NCBI GenBank assembly: GCA_022575985.1
Contig: JAKSXM010000107.1
Location: 4,650,001 to 4,714,000 of the forward strand
Source of the DNA: Anagrus nilaparvatae
Taxonomy: Eukaryota; Arthropoda; Insecta; Hymenoptera; Mymaridae
DNA: 64,000 bases
Reading direction: 5' to 3'
A program made the translations under genes and the position numbers. The notes under the pieces were generated by a model. The model made no database searches, was not told the DNA's origin, and was given only the letters and a program-made list of their open reading frames with translations. Shown one piece after another: positions 23,491 through 34,847 of the stretch; position 1 is the stretch's first letter; each line of letters opens with the position of its first letter.

Positions 23491-24459
23491 AAATAATTTC
23501 ACATCAGATAAAAGATATAGAATGTTATATAATGCTCATCAGTTTTTAATCTTCTTCATTTTTCGGAAATTTTATTTTTGGACACTATACAGAAAAATCA
23601 TATTTCATGTTTAACTGTATAATGTAACTTTACAGTACTTTATAATAGAAGCTATTTTTATTTATCCCCGAAAAAATTCTAAAAATCAAATTTAAACTCT
23701 ATAACATCAAATAAATTACTAACTTTTATATTTTAATTTTTTTGTAAGAATTATTTTTTTATTTATTTTTTTTTATTAATTACGGGACGAACCCTTAGTA
23801 TAATTATTACATATATTTTACATTAGTTTTTATATTCTCTTATATTATTTGAATAAAATAATGAATAAATATTATATGTACGTAACCGACTTAAAGAAAA
23901 TTTTATTTATTATAATAAGAGCGCTTCTTTAAAAAATAAATTTTTCTTTGTTTGATAAATTTCATATTTGTAAAATTTTTTTGATTTCAGAAGTGAATAT
24001 AATTTTTAAATAATTTATGTACTACGCAGCTCAAACGTCGCTTCCGTAATATAATTTTGGCAGCTAGAAACAACACTACCGGATTCAGTTTTGGGATTTG
24101 CCCTGTTCATTTGGAAAATTGGAAAAAGCATCCGTTGCAAATCGTTAAGTTAAGCTTTTCTATATACATTATTGTACTGTTATCGGCGATTGTTAATTAT
24201 TCAAGATTGAGATTGAAGTATACTTTTATTAATAAATCAATATTTCTACAAAATAAAAATTTTATGAACCTTCGTTGATAAGGTTAGATAGGCTGCAACC
24301 GCTGCAAAGTACGTATAAATTTGCATTACAATATTTTAATTAATAATAATTATATAGATATAAGAGTAAATTAATGTTGAAGTAATGGAATAAGAATTTA
24401 GTTTTATAGGGTTTACATCATATTCCTGAACTTGTTAGTTTCTAGTACATCTAAAAAAT
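23491..24459. other. Upstream region of the SMYD4-type gene
   Basis: AT-rich, no recognised gene. An open frame at 24,057-24,278 has no ATG at its start (TTG), no family resemblance and unremarkable composition. A 5' UTR and promoter of the next gene should lie at the right end. Confidence 0.35.
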
Positions 24460-26629
24460 ATGGACGATCCAAACCGGATTCTCAGTCCAGAGGAAAGAGA
24501 ATATGCAATAGCTCAGATGTTAAAACCTGTTGTAGACATGTTTAAGAATTTTGGTGTTCAGCGTGAATTAGAAGAAGAATTGACAGCTCTAAATCAAAAA
24601 AGTTCTAAAGCTTCAAAAGCTGAAAGAGAAAAAGCTAATTACATGTTTAAAAATCAACATCACTCTAAGATTATTCACAAAGAGATATTGTCAAAGTATT
24701 CTAAAAGTGCAGCATTAGCACCAAAAGGATCTGAAGAATTAGTTTCTGCAATTAGCAATAGATCAGTTTTTCTATTGCACATAGAAAAATATCAAAATTG
24801 TATCAATGATATTGATTATGCTTTGTCGATGACTGTGTCAGCAGCTCTGAAGTCTAAACTACTTTCTCGTAAAGTTGTTTGTTTATTAGCATTAAATAAA
24901 AATAATGATGCTAAAAATGTTTTCAAAGAAGCTTGTAAATCACTTGAATGTCTTAGCAAAGAAGATGAAAAAATGAAGAACAATTTACTTCAAGAATTAA
25001 ATAACGCATTTAAAAAAAGTTATGGTAAAATAAAAGAAATAAAAAAAGAAGATTTAGAATTAAAAAATTTTCAGTCATTACCTTACATTTCTGAATCAGT
25101 TTCTTTTACAACTAATCCAAAATTTGGAAAACACTTAATAGCGAATCGAGATATTAAAACTGGAGAAATATTATTTGCTGAAGAAACTTACTGTGTTTAT
25201 CCAGAATTAAAAGAATTATACGTAGTATGTTCTCACTGCTTAAGATTTACATTCAACAGCATACCCTGTGATAATTGTGTTTTTGCAGTTTATTGTTCTA
25301 AAACTTGTCAAGAATCAGCTTTTGAAAAATACCATAATATCGAATGTTCACTCACTTCATCGGTTTTTAAATATAAATTTTCAAATCATCCTATTTTTAT
25401 GTGTAGATTATTTCTTTTACTTTTAAAAGATATAGGAGTTAAAGATATGATCAAAGAAGCAAACTTTATAGATAAAAATAAAGGTAAATTAATTTAAAAT
25501 TTTTGTAAATACCTAAAACTATTAATATTTTTCTTATTATTGTTTTCAGATGAAATAAACAACAATTTCAACAATTCCCACATACTTTCTAACAATTACA
25601 ATGCTTTTTATTACTATTATGGTTTATTCAATCAAAATGGTTTAAAGAGAGATAATGTTGATGAAAAATTTCCAAAATTTTTCTTGAACTTATTAAAAAA
25701 AAATCATCACTATTCTGATGATTTAAATACTGAGAATATTAAAATTTTAGAAAAAATATTTATAAAATTAATGCACAACCAAGCTACAAATGCTTTTCAG
25801 GTAATAAATATTGGATAACAGTATGTATACCTATTTTCTAAAAATTTATAATTTTTTTAATTAATAAATCTTGATAGTGTCACATGGTCAATTTTGAAGC
25901 AACAGAAGATGATTTTTTGAATGGGGCCCAAGGCACCAAAACAGTTGGTGATATTTTAAGTCCGCTAAGTAATTTTATTAATCACAATTGTTATCCGAAT
26001 GCTGACAGGTTTTATACAGATGGGGTAAAATTTTTTGCATTTGCTAATAGGCCTATAAAAAAAAATCAGCAGGTAAAGATAATATAAAAAATATCAATTT
26101 TTCTATATTTTATAAAATAGCCAATAAAATAACTTTTACTCATTAACTAAAAATTATAGATATACTTTACGTATGGTCCATCAATTCAACAGAGTAAAGG
26201 TATCAGGGAAAGCATGATTAAACATCATAAATTTGAATGCAATTGCCCTGCATGTGTAGGAAACTGGCCAGATGTTGATGCAGTAATATAACAAATCTAT
26301 AATAATGCTTTTTAAAATAATTATTTCTATAAACCTTTTTTTTTATTCAGCTTTTGATGCAATCAATTCAGAGACAAGCATATCAAGGAAAATATCAGGA
26401 TTTTGTACGCTTTAAAACAATGGGTTTTAATCCCAGTTTCAACGAAAGATTTGATTTATGGACACATGACAAGAAAACGATAAAACAACTTTGTAAAATT
26501 ATTGATGATGGTTGCACAAAACTTTCTGTATTTGAAGGAGCTATAGCTACTTGTGAATTCAAAACAAATTTATGGAGATTATTCTCTATTGTTTACAATC
26601 ATGATATTGGAATACCTGATGCTTGTTAA
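24460..26629 (+). CDS. SMYD4: SMYD4-type SET/MYND methyltransferase
   Basis: A probable protein-lysine methyltransferase. Exons: 24460-25483, 25550-25800, 25878-26072, 26160-26282, 26351-26629; 623 codons plus stop. Residues about 60-190 form a helical TPR-like region (KANYMFKNQHHSKI, AISNRSVFLLHIEKY). The split SET domain starts near residue 205 (GKHLIANRDIKTGEILFAEE). It is interrupted by a MYND zinc finger at residues 257-296 (CSHC, IPCDNC, VYCSKTCQ, HNIEC), and resumes in exon 3 with PLSNFINHNCYPNAD, the NHxCxPN cofactor-binding motif, then YFTYGP in exon 4. The post-SET cysteines are in FECNCPAC. The N-terminal TPR is what separates SMYD4 from other SMYD proteins. Start: ATG at 24,460 in context AAAATATGG. 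Insects have several SMYD4-like paralogues, so the orthologue is not settled. No key residue is visibly lost. Confidence 0.92.
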
Positions 26630-27676
26630 ACTAAAGAAGAATTTTTTTTATTTTGAATACTTTAAAAGTGAAATTTTTATTGCAAAATCAAATTAATAAT
26701 ATAAGTTATAATAAGCTAATTTAATACAATTTAAACAAAAGTTAATTTTTCATTTTTATTACTTTCTTCGTGTAACGATCAGTATATAAAATAGTTTTCT
26801 GAATTGTTAGATGTATTAAATTTGTGTAAACCATAAATCAAACATTAAAAAAATTAATTTTTATAGAATAATAAAAATATAAATAAGTTTCTTCATTAAA
26901 CAAAAAAATGAATTAAATTAAAATATAGCATGAAAAAGCAATTTATTCAATTTAAGTTAGGATTCATTTTTAAACACAAGTTATATTTGAATTATCAATT
27001 TAATTTAAGCACAAAATTTTATTAGTTTGAATTTTTATTTTTCTATAATGTGAAATTTTGCATTTTAAATGTATTCGAGATTATTATTATTATTATTATT
27101 ATCAATCTTTATTTGCCAACTACAAAAATATATTCAATACACTCAATTGTCAATTATATACATAATAAAATAATACATAAGATAATGAGGAATGTATTTG
27201 AAATTATTTTAAAGCTTAATATATTATGAACTTGGTCTGTTAAAATAAAAAAAATAATTTTAGGTCTGTTAAAATAAAAAAATAATTTTTTTTATTTACA
27301 AAAATAGGAACTTTAATAAACTTAATGAAATTTGGAAAATCATTTCACAAAAATATAAGAATAACTTTCTTTTTCTGTTTTATCTTAGTTTTTTAAATTT
27401 ACTATCAAGTTATGTAACTTCATTAAAAAAAATAAATTTAAAAAACAAAAAATTATGAATGATAACAAGTATAAATACAATCAAATTAATTAAAATATGT
27501 ATTTACTTTTTTCTCTCTTATGCTATGTAAAGGGCCCTGTGCCTGCTTAAACTGATTTAAAATAAAAAAAAAACCTTAATAAGCATGTAAATTTGATTTA
27601 TTAATTTTTTTTCTTCAAAAAATTAAAAAATTTTTGATAGTAACATAGTTTATAAATCATGCATAGTTCAAATTCA
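26630..27676. other. SMYD4 3' flank and AT-rich spacer
   Basis: Contains a (TTA)n run at about 27,080-27,102 followed by CAATCTTTATTTGCCAAC. On the minus strand this reads AATAAAGATTG followed by (TAA)n, which looks like the 3' tail of a non-LTR retrotransposon, but the fragment is very short. No gene seen. Confidence 0.4.
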
Positions 27677-28157
27677 TGATGGGTAGATTTAAATGAAGTG
27701 AGTGCGACTTACATGGTCGGGTCTTCAAAACTGCCCCAAAGTGTTTTTTTCTGAAAGTACTACCAAAAATAAGTAACCAGCCCAATTTTTAGCCTCCCAG
27801 AGCGAAATCTCGATTTTTGGCAGCCATTTTAGTGTTTTTGACTGTCGTAAAAAAAGTAAGAAAAATGAGTCATAATTTTTTTTATTATTGCTATAAAAAA
27901 CTCACATTAGCATGAAAAATTTTTTCCCTTTAAGTCCGGATAGGAAATTTCCCTGGCTATCCCATTCCGGTGTCAAAATTTTTTTTTGAGTTGCGCATGC
28001 GCGAGGAATCGCTAAGATAGGCTGTTTTTTTTCAAAAGTCGATTTCTCAAATGCCTATTAGTGAAAAATCTTGTAGCCAGGCTTAAAATTTTCGTTAAAC
28101 CTTATATTTTTTGGCAAAAAAAACATTTCGATGGGACACTGCTTTTTGGGAGCTCTA

Positions 28158-29192
28158 GGCCGTATTTGAAAACGAATTTAGTAAATTACTAGATTTATAT
28201 TTATGTTGGTACTAAAGGGGGGCGGAATAATTTTTCGTATTTATAAACGATTTTGGGCTTCTGATCAAACTTGAATGTTCTCTTTTTATATTTTTATCAT
28301 GATTTTCAGTTAAGTTATTTTGTTTTTTAATTATTTTCAGATTATTTTATGTTTAATGTTAAGAAAAAAAGATTAAGGTATTAAAAAGAATAAATAAAGA
28401 ATAAATAAACAATTAATCGTTTATTTTATTATTAAATAATTGTAAAATGGAAAATCACATAAAAATAAATTCCGAGGCAAGTTTCCTTGCAAGTGCGGAG
28501 TTACAAATATTCTGTCTCCTTGTTGAATGGGTGATGAAACCAGAGCACTAGCAACCGATAGTTGAGGTGAAGAAGGCTTGGGAGTTGCTGGAGGTGGTGG
28601 TGTATAGCTGAAGCAGTAGGTGCTGGAGTACTTGAATCTTTAAAAAATCTTTAAACGCTGCTACACTCCCTTCATCAGACACTATTATGCATACTAATTT
28701 GCCAATTGATACATTCTTAGTCCCTGAAGGAACAATAATTAATTTTTAATTAATTAACAATAATTAACAAAAATTAATTTTTGCTAAGTAACCTTATTCT
28801 GGAGTTTCAAAAACCCATGGTTTCAATTTCTGCTAATAAGTCTCCTTCATTTAATTTGTCAGCTAATTTTTAAATAAGTATTAAGTATGAAGTGTAATAA
28901 TTTAACAAAAAAATAATTTAACTGAAAATCATGATAAAAACATAAAGAGAGAAAAGAGAAAATTTTTAATACCTTAATCTTTTTTTCTTAACATTAAACA
29001 TAAAATAATCTAAAAATAATTAAAAAACAAAATAACTTAACTGAAAATCATGATAAAAATATAAAAAGAGAACATTCAAGTTTGATCAGAAGCCCAAAAT
29101 CGTTTATAAATACGAAAAATTATTCCGCCCCCCTTTAGTACCAACATAAATATAAATCTAGTAATTTACTAAATTCGTTTTCAAATACGGCC
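28158..29192. mobile_element. TIR element carrying a DLAT gene fragment
   Basis: The ends GGCCGTATTTGAAAACGAAT are exact inverted copies and the inverted similarity continues for about 225 bp on each side. The flanks are CTA (28155-28157 and 29193-29195). Other GGGT copies read GCTCTAGATAAA without a gap, so CTA is a 3-bp target duplication. TIRs starting GG and a 3-bp duplication suggest PIF/Harbinger, as inference. Between the TIRs is a decayed host-gene fragment (28467-28872) instead of a transposase. A short sequence (ACTGAAAATCATGATAAA) is also duplicated beside the right TIR. Confidence 0.85.
28467..28872 (-). pseudogene. DLAT: Captured, decayed DLAT (pyruvate dehydrogenase E2) fragment
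   Basis: Read on the minus strand, the three frames in succession give pieces of the E2 subunit (dihydrolipoamide acetyltransferase). DKLNEGDLLAEIET comes first, then (frame shifted, with a stop) ETPE and GYLAKI, then VPSGTKNVSIGKLVCIIV: the second half of a lipoyl domain. AAFKDF follows, then a proline-rich linker (TPPPPATPKPSSPQ), and GDRIFVTP with, one frame away, ARKLASE, the start of the E3-binding domain. The DKA-type lipoylation motif expected after EIET is missing. At least three frameshifts and one in-frame stop make it non-functional. It lies wholly between the inverted ends of the 28158-29192 element, so it was probably captured by that element. The source gene is outside this window. 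Confidence 0.8.
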
Positions 29193-30121
29193 CTAGATAA
29201 AAAAATAGCAGCTTTCAAAACCTCATTTTTTACAAATTTCAAATTTCCCGCCAAGTCACGTGACCAATCAAAAATCTGATCAAAAATTTGGATTCCGCGG
29301 GAAATTTTACATAAGGATATATGTTTTCATGTTTTTAAGAGCGTTTATGTTAAAGCAGCGAAATTTTAAATTGAAAGATTAAAATATCTCATTTATTAAG
29401 GAATTTTTTTATTTTTTAAATTATTCCAAATTATTCAAAATTATTCAGAAAATTCTTTATTATTTCACTGTTTTTCGCCGCTTTAACATAAACGCTTTTA
29501 AAAACATGAAAAGACATATCTTTATGTAAAATTTCCCGCGGAATCCAAATTTTTGGTCAGATTTTTGATTGGTCACGTGACTTGGCGGGAAATTTGAAAT
29601 TTGTAAAAAATGAGGTTTTGAAAGCTGCTATTTTTTTATCTAGAGCTCCCAAAAAGCAGTGTCCCATCGAAATGTTTTTTTTGCCAAAAAATATAAGGTT
29701 TAACGAAAATTTTAAGCCTGGTTACAAGATTTTTCACTAATAGGCGTTTGAGAAATCGACTTTTGAAAAAAAACAGCCTATCTTAGCGATTCCTCGCGCA
29801 TGCGCAACTCAAAAAAAATTTTTGACCCCGTAATGGGATAGCCAGGGAAATTTCCTATCCGGACCTAAAAGGAAAAAATTTTTCATGCTAATGTGAGTTT
29901 TTTACAGCAATAATAAAAAAAATTATGACTCATTTTTCTTACTTTTTTTACGACAGTCAAAAACACTAAAATGGCTGCCAAAAATCGAGATTTCGCTCTG
30001 GGAGGCTAAAAATTGGGCTGGTTACTTATTTTTGGTAGTACTTTCAGAAAAAAACACTTTAAGGCAGTTTTGAAGACCCGACCATGTAAGTCGCACTCAC
30101 TTCATTTAAATCTACCCTGAT

Positions 30122-31755
30122 AAAATTAATATTTTAATGAATTTTCTATTTTTTGTACTATATTATATTTTTTAATCAATTGAAATAAAAAAAAACGCTC
30201 AGTTTTAAAAATTAAGCCTATCTATATGAGTAAGTTTATAACAAAATTGGTAAAAAATGTATAAAAATAGATTTGTATAATATTCTTTGGTAAATTCATT
30301 TCAAATTAAATTCAACAGTTTAAGATGGAGTGAGTCATAATTATATTGCTGTTATGAATTCAACAAAAACGTCTATAAACATTCTGTTTTTAATGATAAA
30401 ATAATGTTTATAGATATTAGTACTGCAAAATCCGGCTTTATTTTATTTAAAGAATAGTATATTATATGGTCATAGACTGAACCGTGGACTTATTAATATA
30501 AGGTCTGCTCTTTCTGTCCCGTGGAGTTAAAACTTTTTGTATGATCCAAATTTGACAAAGAATAGACTGAAATATTTTTAATCAATGCTCATTGCTCAAA
30601 GTTTTATGAAAATTTTTTTACCAGCTAAAATGCTCAAATAGACTTTGATTTTTATAAAATTTATATATTTAAAAAATTTTTATTCACAACATTTCGGGAT
30701 GATTATATAGTATAGATTTTTTTTTGAAAAATCCTCGGAGTATTTTCATTAATACTTTAATTTAGATGATTATTCGTGCAAATTTTTTAAATATTAAAAA
30801 AAATTATGAACACGATAATTATGACAACAGGGTGGATTCTACGCAGCTCCTAAATAAAGGCTTTTTCCATACTCGACAGCTTGTCTGGTTGATTTGTATA
30901 AAAGAAAAAAATGTATTGGCAATATTCATTTGAATCTTTGATTTTAAATACTGTCTTGAATTATAATTATTAATATTTATTAATTTCCTGTGAAAAAGGT
31001 GTAAAAAAAGTTCCAGGTTATATGTGATAAAATTAAATATAATATCTTTTAGAAAGTAATGTTTTTAATTGGATGTTTATTTTCACAGCCTGATAAAATG
31101 TCTATTTGGCCGAAAATTTTGTCATAAAAATGTTTTTTTAATCAAATTTTCAATTTAATCATCGCGTCCTTGCACAAAGCTGTAAAGAGCTTTCATTGTA
31201 CAAGTAAATTCTTAAGTAATTTCCATTCGCATATCAGTTATTAATTTTAACACATGCAGTCAATAAAATTTTGAAACTGAAGTAGTTATACTATAAAGTG
31301 CAAGATAGAAAATCATCGATAAGCATTTTTCTTATACATATCATACATAGGTTTATTATTATTAGAGTACGATGCCTCTTCTTATACTTTCTGTTCTCCT
31401 GATCCAGCATATGTTTATTGTATGTGATATATTATAAAATATATACATATTTGCAATTTACTCAAGCTTATATTTGTACTAGGGTATGATCTAGCACTTA
31501 TGTTTTCAACAGGATAGTAAAAGTCTCTCCGTATGTTCATAATATTTATAAAAAATAGTGAAACCTAATAAAGCATAAACGATTTTTTTATTAAAATTTT
31601 CCAAAAATCTTTAAAAAAAAATAAAATCAAAATTTTTACTGCGGCCTTTTTTGCATCGTCAAAGCATTACAGTATCAAAGCGCACGTAGCATTTCATCAA
31701 AGCATTAAGAACTTCTGAAAATTCATATCTCACAAAAGAGCTTAAAATATATTCA
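30122..31755. other. AT-rich spacer
   Basis: No gene recognised on either strand and no strong repeat structure. It holds only short open frames. Confidence 0.3.
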
Positions 31756-31757
31756 TT

Positions 31758-33270
31758 TTTTTGGTTCCTCATAGAGGAACCATTGTGATCGGTCAAAATT
31801 TTTTTTTTGATTTTTTGGTATATAAGCACGTTTTGAGACCTCAGGAAGCTAAAAAACCGGTTTTTAAAAAAAGTCTGTATGTGTGTATGTGTGTGTGTAC
31901 GTTTGTACGTTCGTACGTACGTATGTAATCGCTGATATTTCACAAACATTATGGAATTAAGACCTAATTTTTTTTTCAAAAATTTTTTTATCAAAAAAGC
32001 TCGAGGTACTTTTTTTTTTTTTTAATTTGGATGTAATACCTCATTTATTTCCATGAAAGTACTTATATTTGAAAGTATGGTTTTCACATGATATCTCGAA
32101 TCGGATACTTAATTTTCTGAAAATTTTTTTCCTAAAATTTTTTTCACAAAAAAATACAAAAAATACCAATTTTTTTTTTCTTTTTGGGCGTAGTACCTAA
32201 TTTATTTCCATGGAAGTACTAGTTTTAGAAATATCGTTTATTGTAATTTTTTGGACCTAATACTTAATTTTTTTTAAATTTTTTTGTCAAAATTTTTGTC
32301 GCCAAAAAATACAAAAACGCCAAATTTTTTTTTATTTTAGGACGTAATACTTAATTTTTTCCTATGAAAGTACGAATATCTAGAATTATCGTTTGTAAAG
32401 GATTTCTCCATCTGATACATAATTTTTCGAAATTTTTTTAAAAAAATTTTTTACATAAAATAATTAAAAAAATACCATAATTTTTTTTCTTTTTGGACGT
32501 AGTACCTCATTTTTTCCCATGAAATTACTGATATCTAGAAGTATCGTTTTTACTCGATATCTCGAATCTTATAATTTATTTATAGAAAATTTTTTTCTCA
32601 AAATTTTTTTCACCAAAAAATACAAAAAATACCAATTTTTTTTTTCTTTATGGACGCAGTACTTAATTTATTTCTGTGGAAGTACTAGTTTTAGAAATAT
32701 CATTTATAGTAATTTTTTGGACCTGATACTTAATTTTTTCAAAATTTTTTTCTCAAAATTTTTGTCGCCAAAATTTTTTTTATTTTAGGACGTAATACTT
32801 AATTTTTTCCTATGAAAGTACGAATATCTAGAATTATCGTTTGTAAAGGATTTCTCCATCTGATACATAATTTTGCGAAATTTTTTTTTTTTTAAATTTT
32901 TTACATAAAATAATTAAAAAAATAGCATAATTTTTTTTCTTTTTGGACGTAGTACCTCATTTTTTTCCATGAAAGTACTAATATGTAGAATTATCTTTTT
33001 AACTGGATATAAACAATCTGATACCTAATTTTTTTTCAAAATTTTCTTTTAAAATTTTTCACATAAAAAAGTTAAAAAAATATCTTTTTATTGATGTTTG
33101 AAAATTTTTTGGGTATCAGGAGAAAGTTTACCCACTTTCTTTATTAAATTTAGAATATTTGGCACAATTATTCTAATATTTTAATTTTTTATTTGGTAAA
33201 ATAGAATATTGACAACATTTTGTTATCGCTAATGAGGAACCATAGTGCCAATTACTTGGCAGGGTATTTT
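31758..33270 (+). mobile_element. DINE/Helentron-like element, copy B
   Basis: Starts TTTTTTTGGTTCCTCATAGAG, has the conserved 5' block (TAAGCACGTTTTGAGACCTC), a GT/ACGT microsatellite near 31,880-31,925, and at least seven monomers of about 150 bp. Monomer starts alternate in type: GGACGTAATACTTAATTTT at about 32,340 and 32,788, GGACGTAGTACCTCATTTT at about 32,496 and 32,946, giving a period of about 449 bp. It ends with GAGGAACCATAGTGCCAATT, a GCCAA/TTGGC hairpin and AGGGTATTTTT. The 32,519-32,788 and minus-strand 31,659-31,994 open frames fall in this repeat and are not genes. Confidence 0.75.
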
Positions 33271-33960
33271 TATAATAAAAAACATTTTTTTGAATAATAT
33301 GAGGAAAACTCTTTATTTAAATAAACACAAAAGAATTAGATTTAAAAATTATTTAATTTTAAATAAAAATATAAACTGAGTACCATATGATGAGAAGAGT
33401 AAAATAAAATATATGTTTATAAAAATTAAGAAATATGAATTTTTTAATACCGTGGGCTGTGTTAGTTCCAGCTGAGCCTATAGCTTGACTGTCTGATTAA
33501 GACTGTTGAAAAATTTAGTTTTTGGGAACGTGGTCCTTTTGATTTTCCTTTCAATGAGCATTTTTCAAGAAAAACGTCATTGAAAAGTTATCAAAAGTAT
33601 TCCCATGATCTTAACAAAAAAAATTATTTACTGTTAGGTAATTAAAAAAATTTTATTCTTAAGATAACTAAATAACAATTAAGATTTTATAATTTTATAT
33701 AATAAAAATTTTAAAGGTATAGACCCAAAGTTTTTTTTTCTATTTTTCTTGTTTTTCAACTTTTGACATTCAAATATTTGTTTTATAATAGTCAATATTG
33801 GAATGTCTAAAGTCTACAAGATGAAGACAAGACAAGATGAAGAAAACAAAAAGGTCATCTAGAAAATTTGATTTCTTAAATTATTTTTAAAAATAATAAA
33901 AAATATTTAATAATTAATTAAAATATAATGCAAACCTATCATCACCATAGTATATTTTTA
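33271..33960. other. AT-rich spacer
   Basis: No gene or repeat recognised. Confidence 0.3.
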
Positions 33961-33961
33961 T

Positions 33962-34165
33962 CCTAGGCCGCAAAAATAAAGAATGGCCCAGATTGCACGT
34001 AAATTGCAATCCGAGGCGAAGCCGAGGATGGCAAACTGCGATCTGGGACATTCTTTTTTTACGGCCGAGGCCAAAACATAATTTATCTTCGTCAGTGGCT
34101 AGAAAACACGTATTTTCGAATCGCGCCGCGGTCAGAAAATACGTGTTTTCTGGCCGCTGACAAGA
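33962..34165. repeat. Dispersed palindromic repeat (CCTAGGCC family)
   Basis: CCTAGGCCGCAAAAATAAAG begins a block with internal inverted similarity (AGATTGCACGTAAATTGCAA against GGCAAACTGCGATCTGGGA). A second hairpin, AAAACACGTATTTTC against GAAAATACGTGTTTTC, follows at about 34,104-34,162. A diverged, shorter copy lies at 54,778-54,855. No protein encoded. Confidence 0.6.
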
Positions 34166-34598
34166 AAAATTATTAATGTAATAAATTTTTACTTATACTT
34201 TGAATATTGTTATAATTAGAAAATTAATTAACACAGAATAATTTTTCCAGTTTTTCACCAATTTTTCAACGTCAAAACTTGTTTAAAAAGCAATTTTCTC
34301 ATTAAAAAAATATTTGAAATTACCGATTAAAAAAAAATTACTTTAGACAAAATTTTCTTGAACTTGGAAAATTAGTGAAAACTATTAAAGAGCAATTTCA
34401 TCATTAAAAAATATTTGAAATGGACAATTATAAAAAATTGACGTTGGAAAAAATTTTCTGACGTTCGAAAATTGGTGAAAAACTTGAAATCTTGTTACTC
34501 GCTAAATAAGTTTGTCTTTTAAAAAAATGTTTAAGTGCCAACGTTGTAAAAACCTGCAAAATCTTCTATAAATTAAAATTTTATATCATTACAGAGCT
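34166..34598. other. AT-rich spacer
   Basis: No gene recognised. Confidence 0.3.
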
Positions 34599-34845
34599 CT
34601 AAGACTCTATACATCGATGATGTTTTTCTATTAGTCTTAAAATCATAGGGAATGGTATATTCATATTCCTTAATTTTAGATTCGGAATATTAAAGTTTAC
34701 AATTTTTAGTAATTCAATTGAATCTATTTTGTTATTTAATAATTTGTACAAAAATTTTAGATCTGATATATTTCGTGACGACTCTAGCATTTTTATATCA
34801 AATTTTTTCATAAATTCTTCATAATTATGTGAGAAATAATCGAAT
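34599..34845 (-). pseudogene. Jockey-like retrotransposon, ORF2 C-terminal fragment
   Basis: Minus-strand coding with FDYFSHNYEEFMKKFDIKML, then RNISDLKFLYKLLNNKIDS and LLKIVNFNIPN. This is the characteristic region downstream of the reverse transcriptase in Jockey-type non-LTR elements (the D..FLYKLLN..ID motif). It ends at a stop near 34,599. The preceding reverse transcriptase is missing; a piece of it lies at 35,941-36,095 on the same strand, beyond the R1-like insertion. Confidence 0.7.
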
Positions 34846-34847
34846 TC

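Larger units (their letters stand above)
27681..30117. mobile_element. GGGT foldback element, copy 2 (with nested element)
   Basis: The ends GGGTAGATTTAAATGAAG and the complement are flanked by TGAT (27677-27680 and 30118-30121), a 4-bp duplication. The left arm is interrupted at 28158-29192 by another TIR element. Past the insertion the arm resumes with AGATAAAAAAATAGCAG. Both arms carry GCGCATGCGC (about 27,994 and 29,801) and GTCACGTGAC (about 29,257 and 29,573). The arms meet near 29,400. No protein encoded. Confidence 0.9.

Noticed and set aside
24057..24278. 73-codon open frame upstream of the SMYD4-type gene
   Set aside because: Begins with TTG, has no recognised domain and no splice link to the gene downstream.
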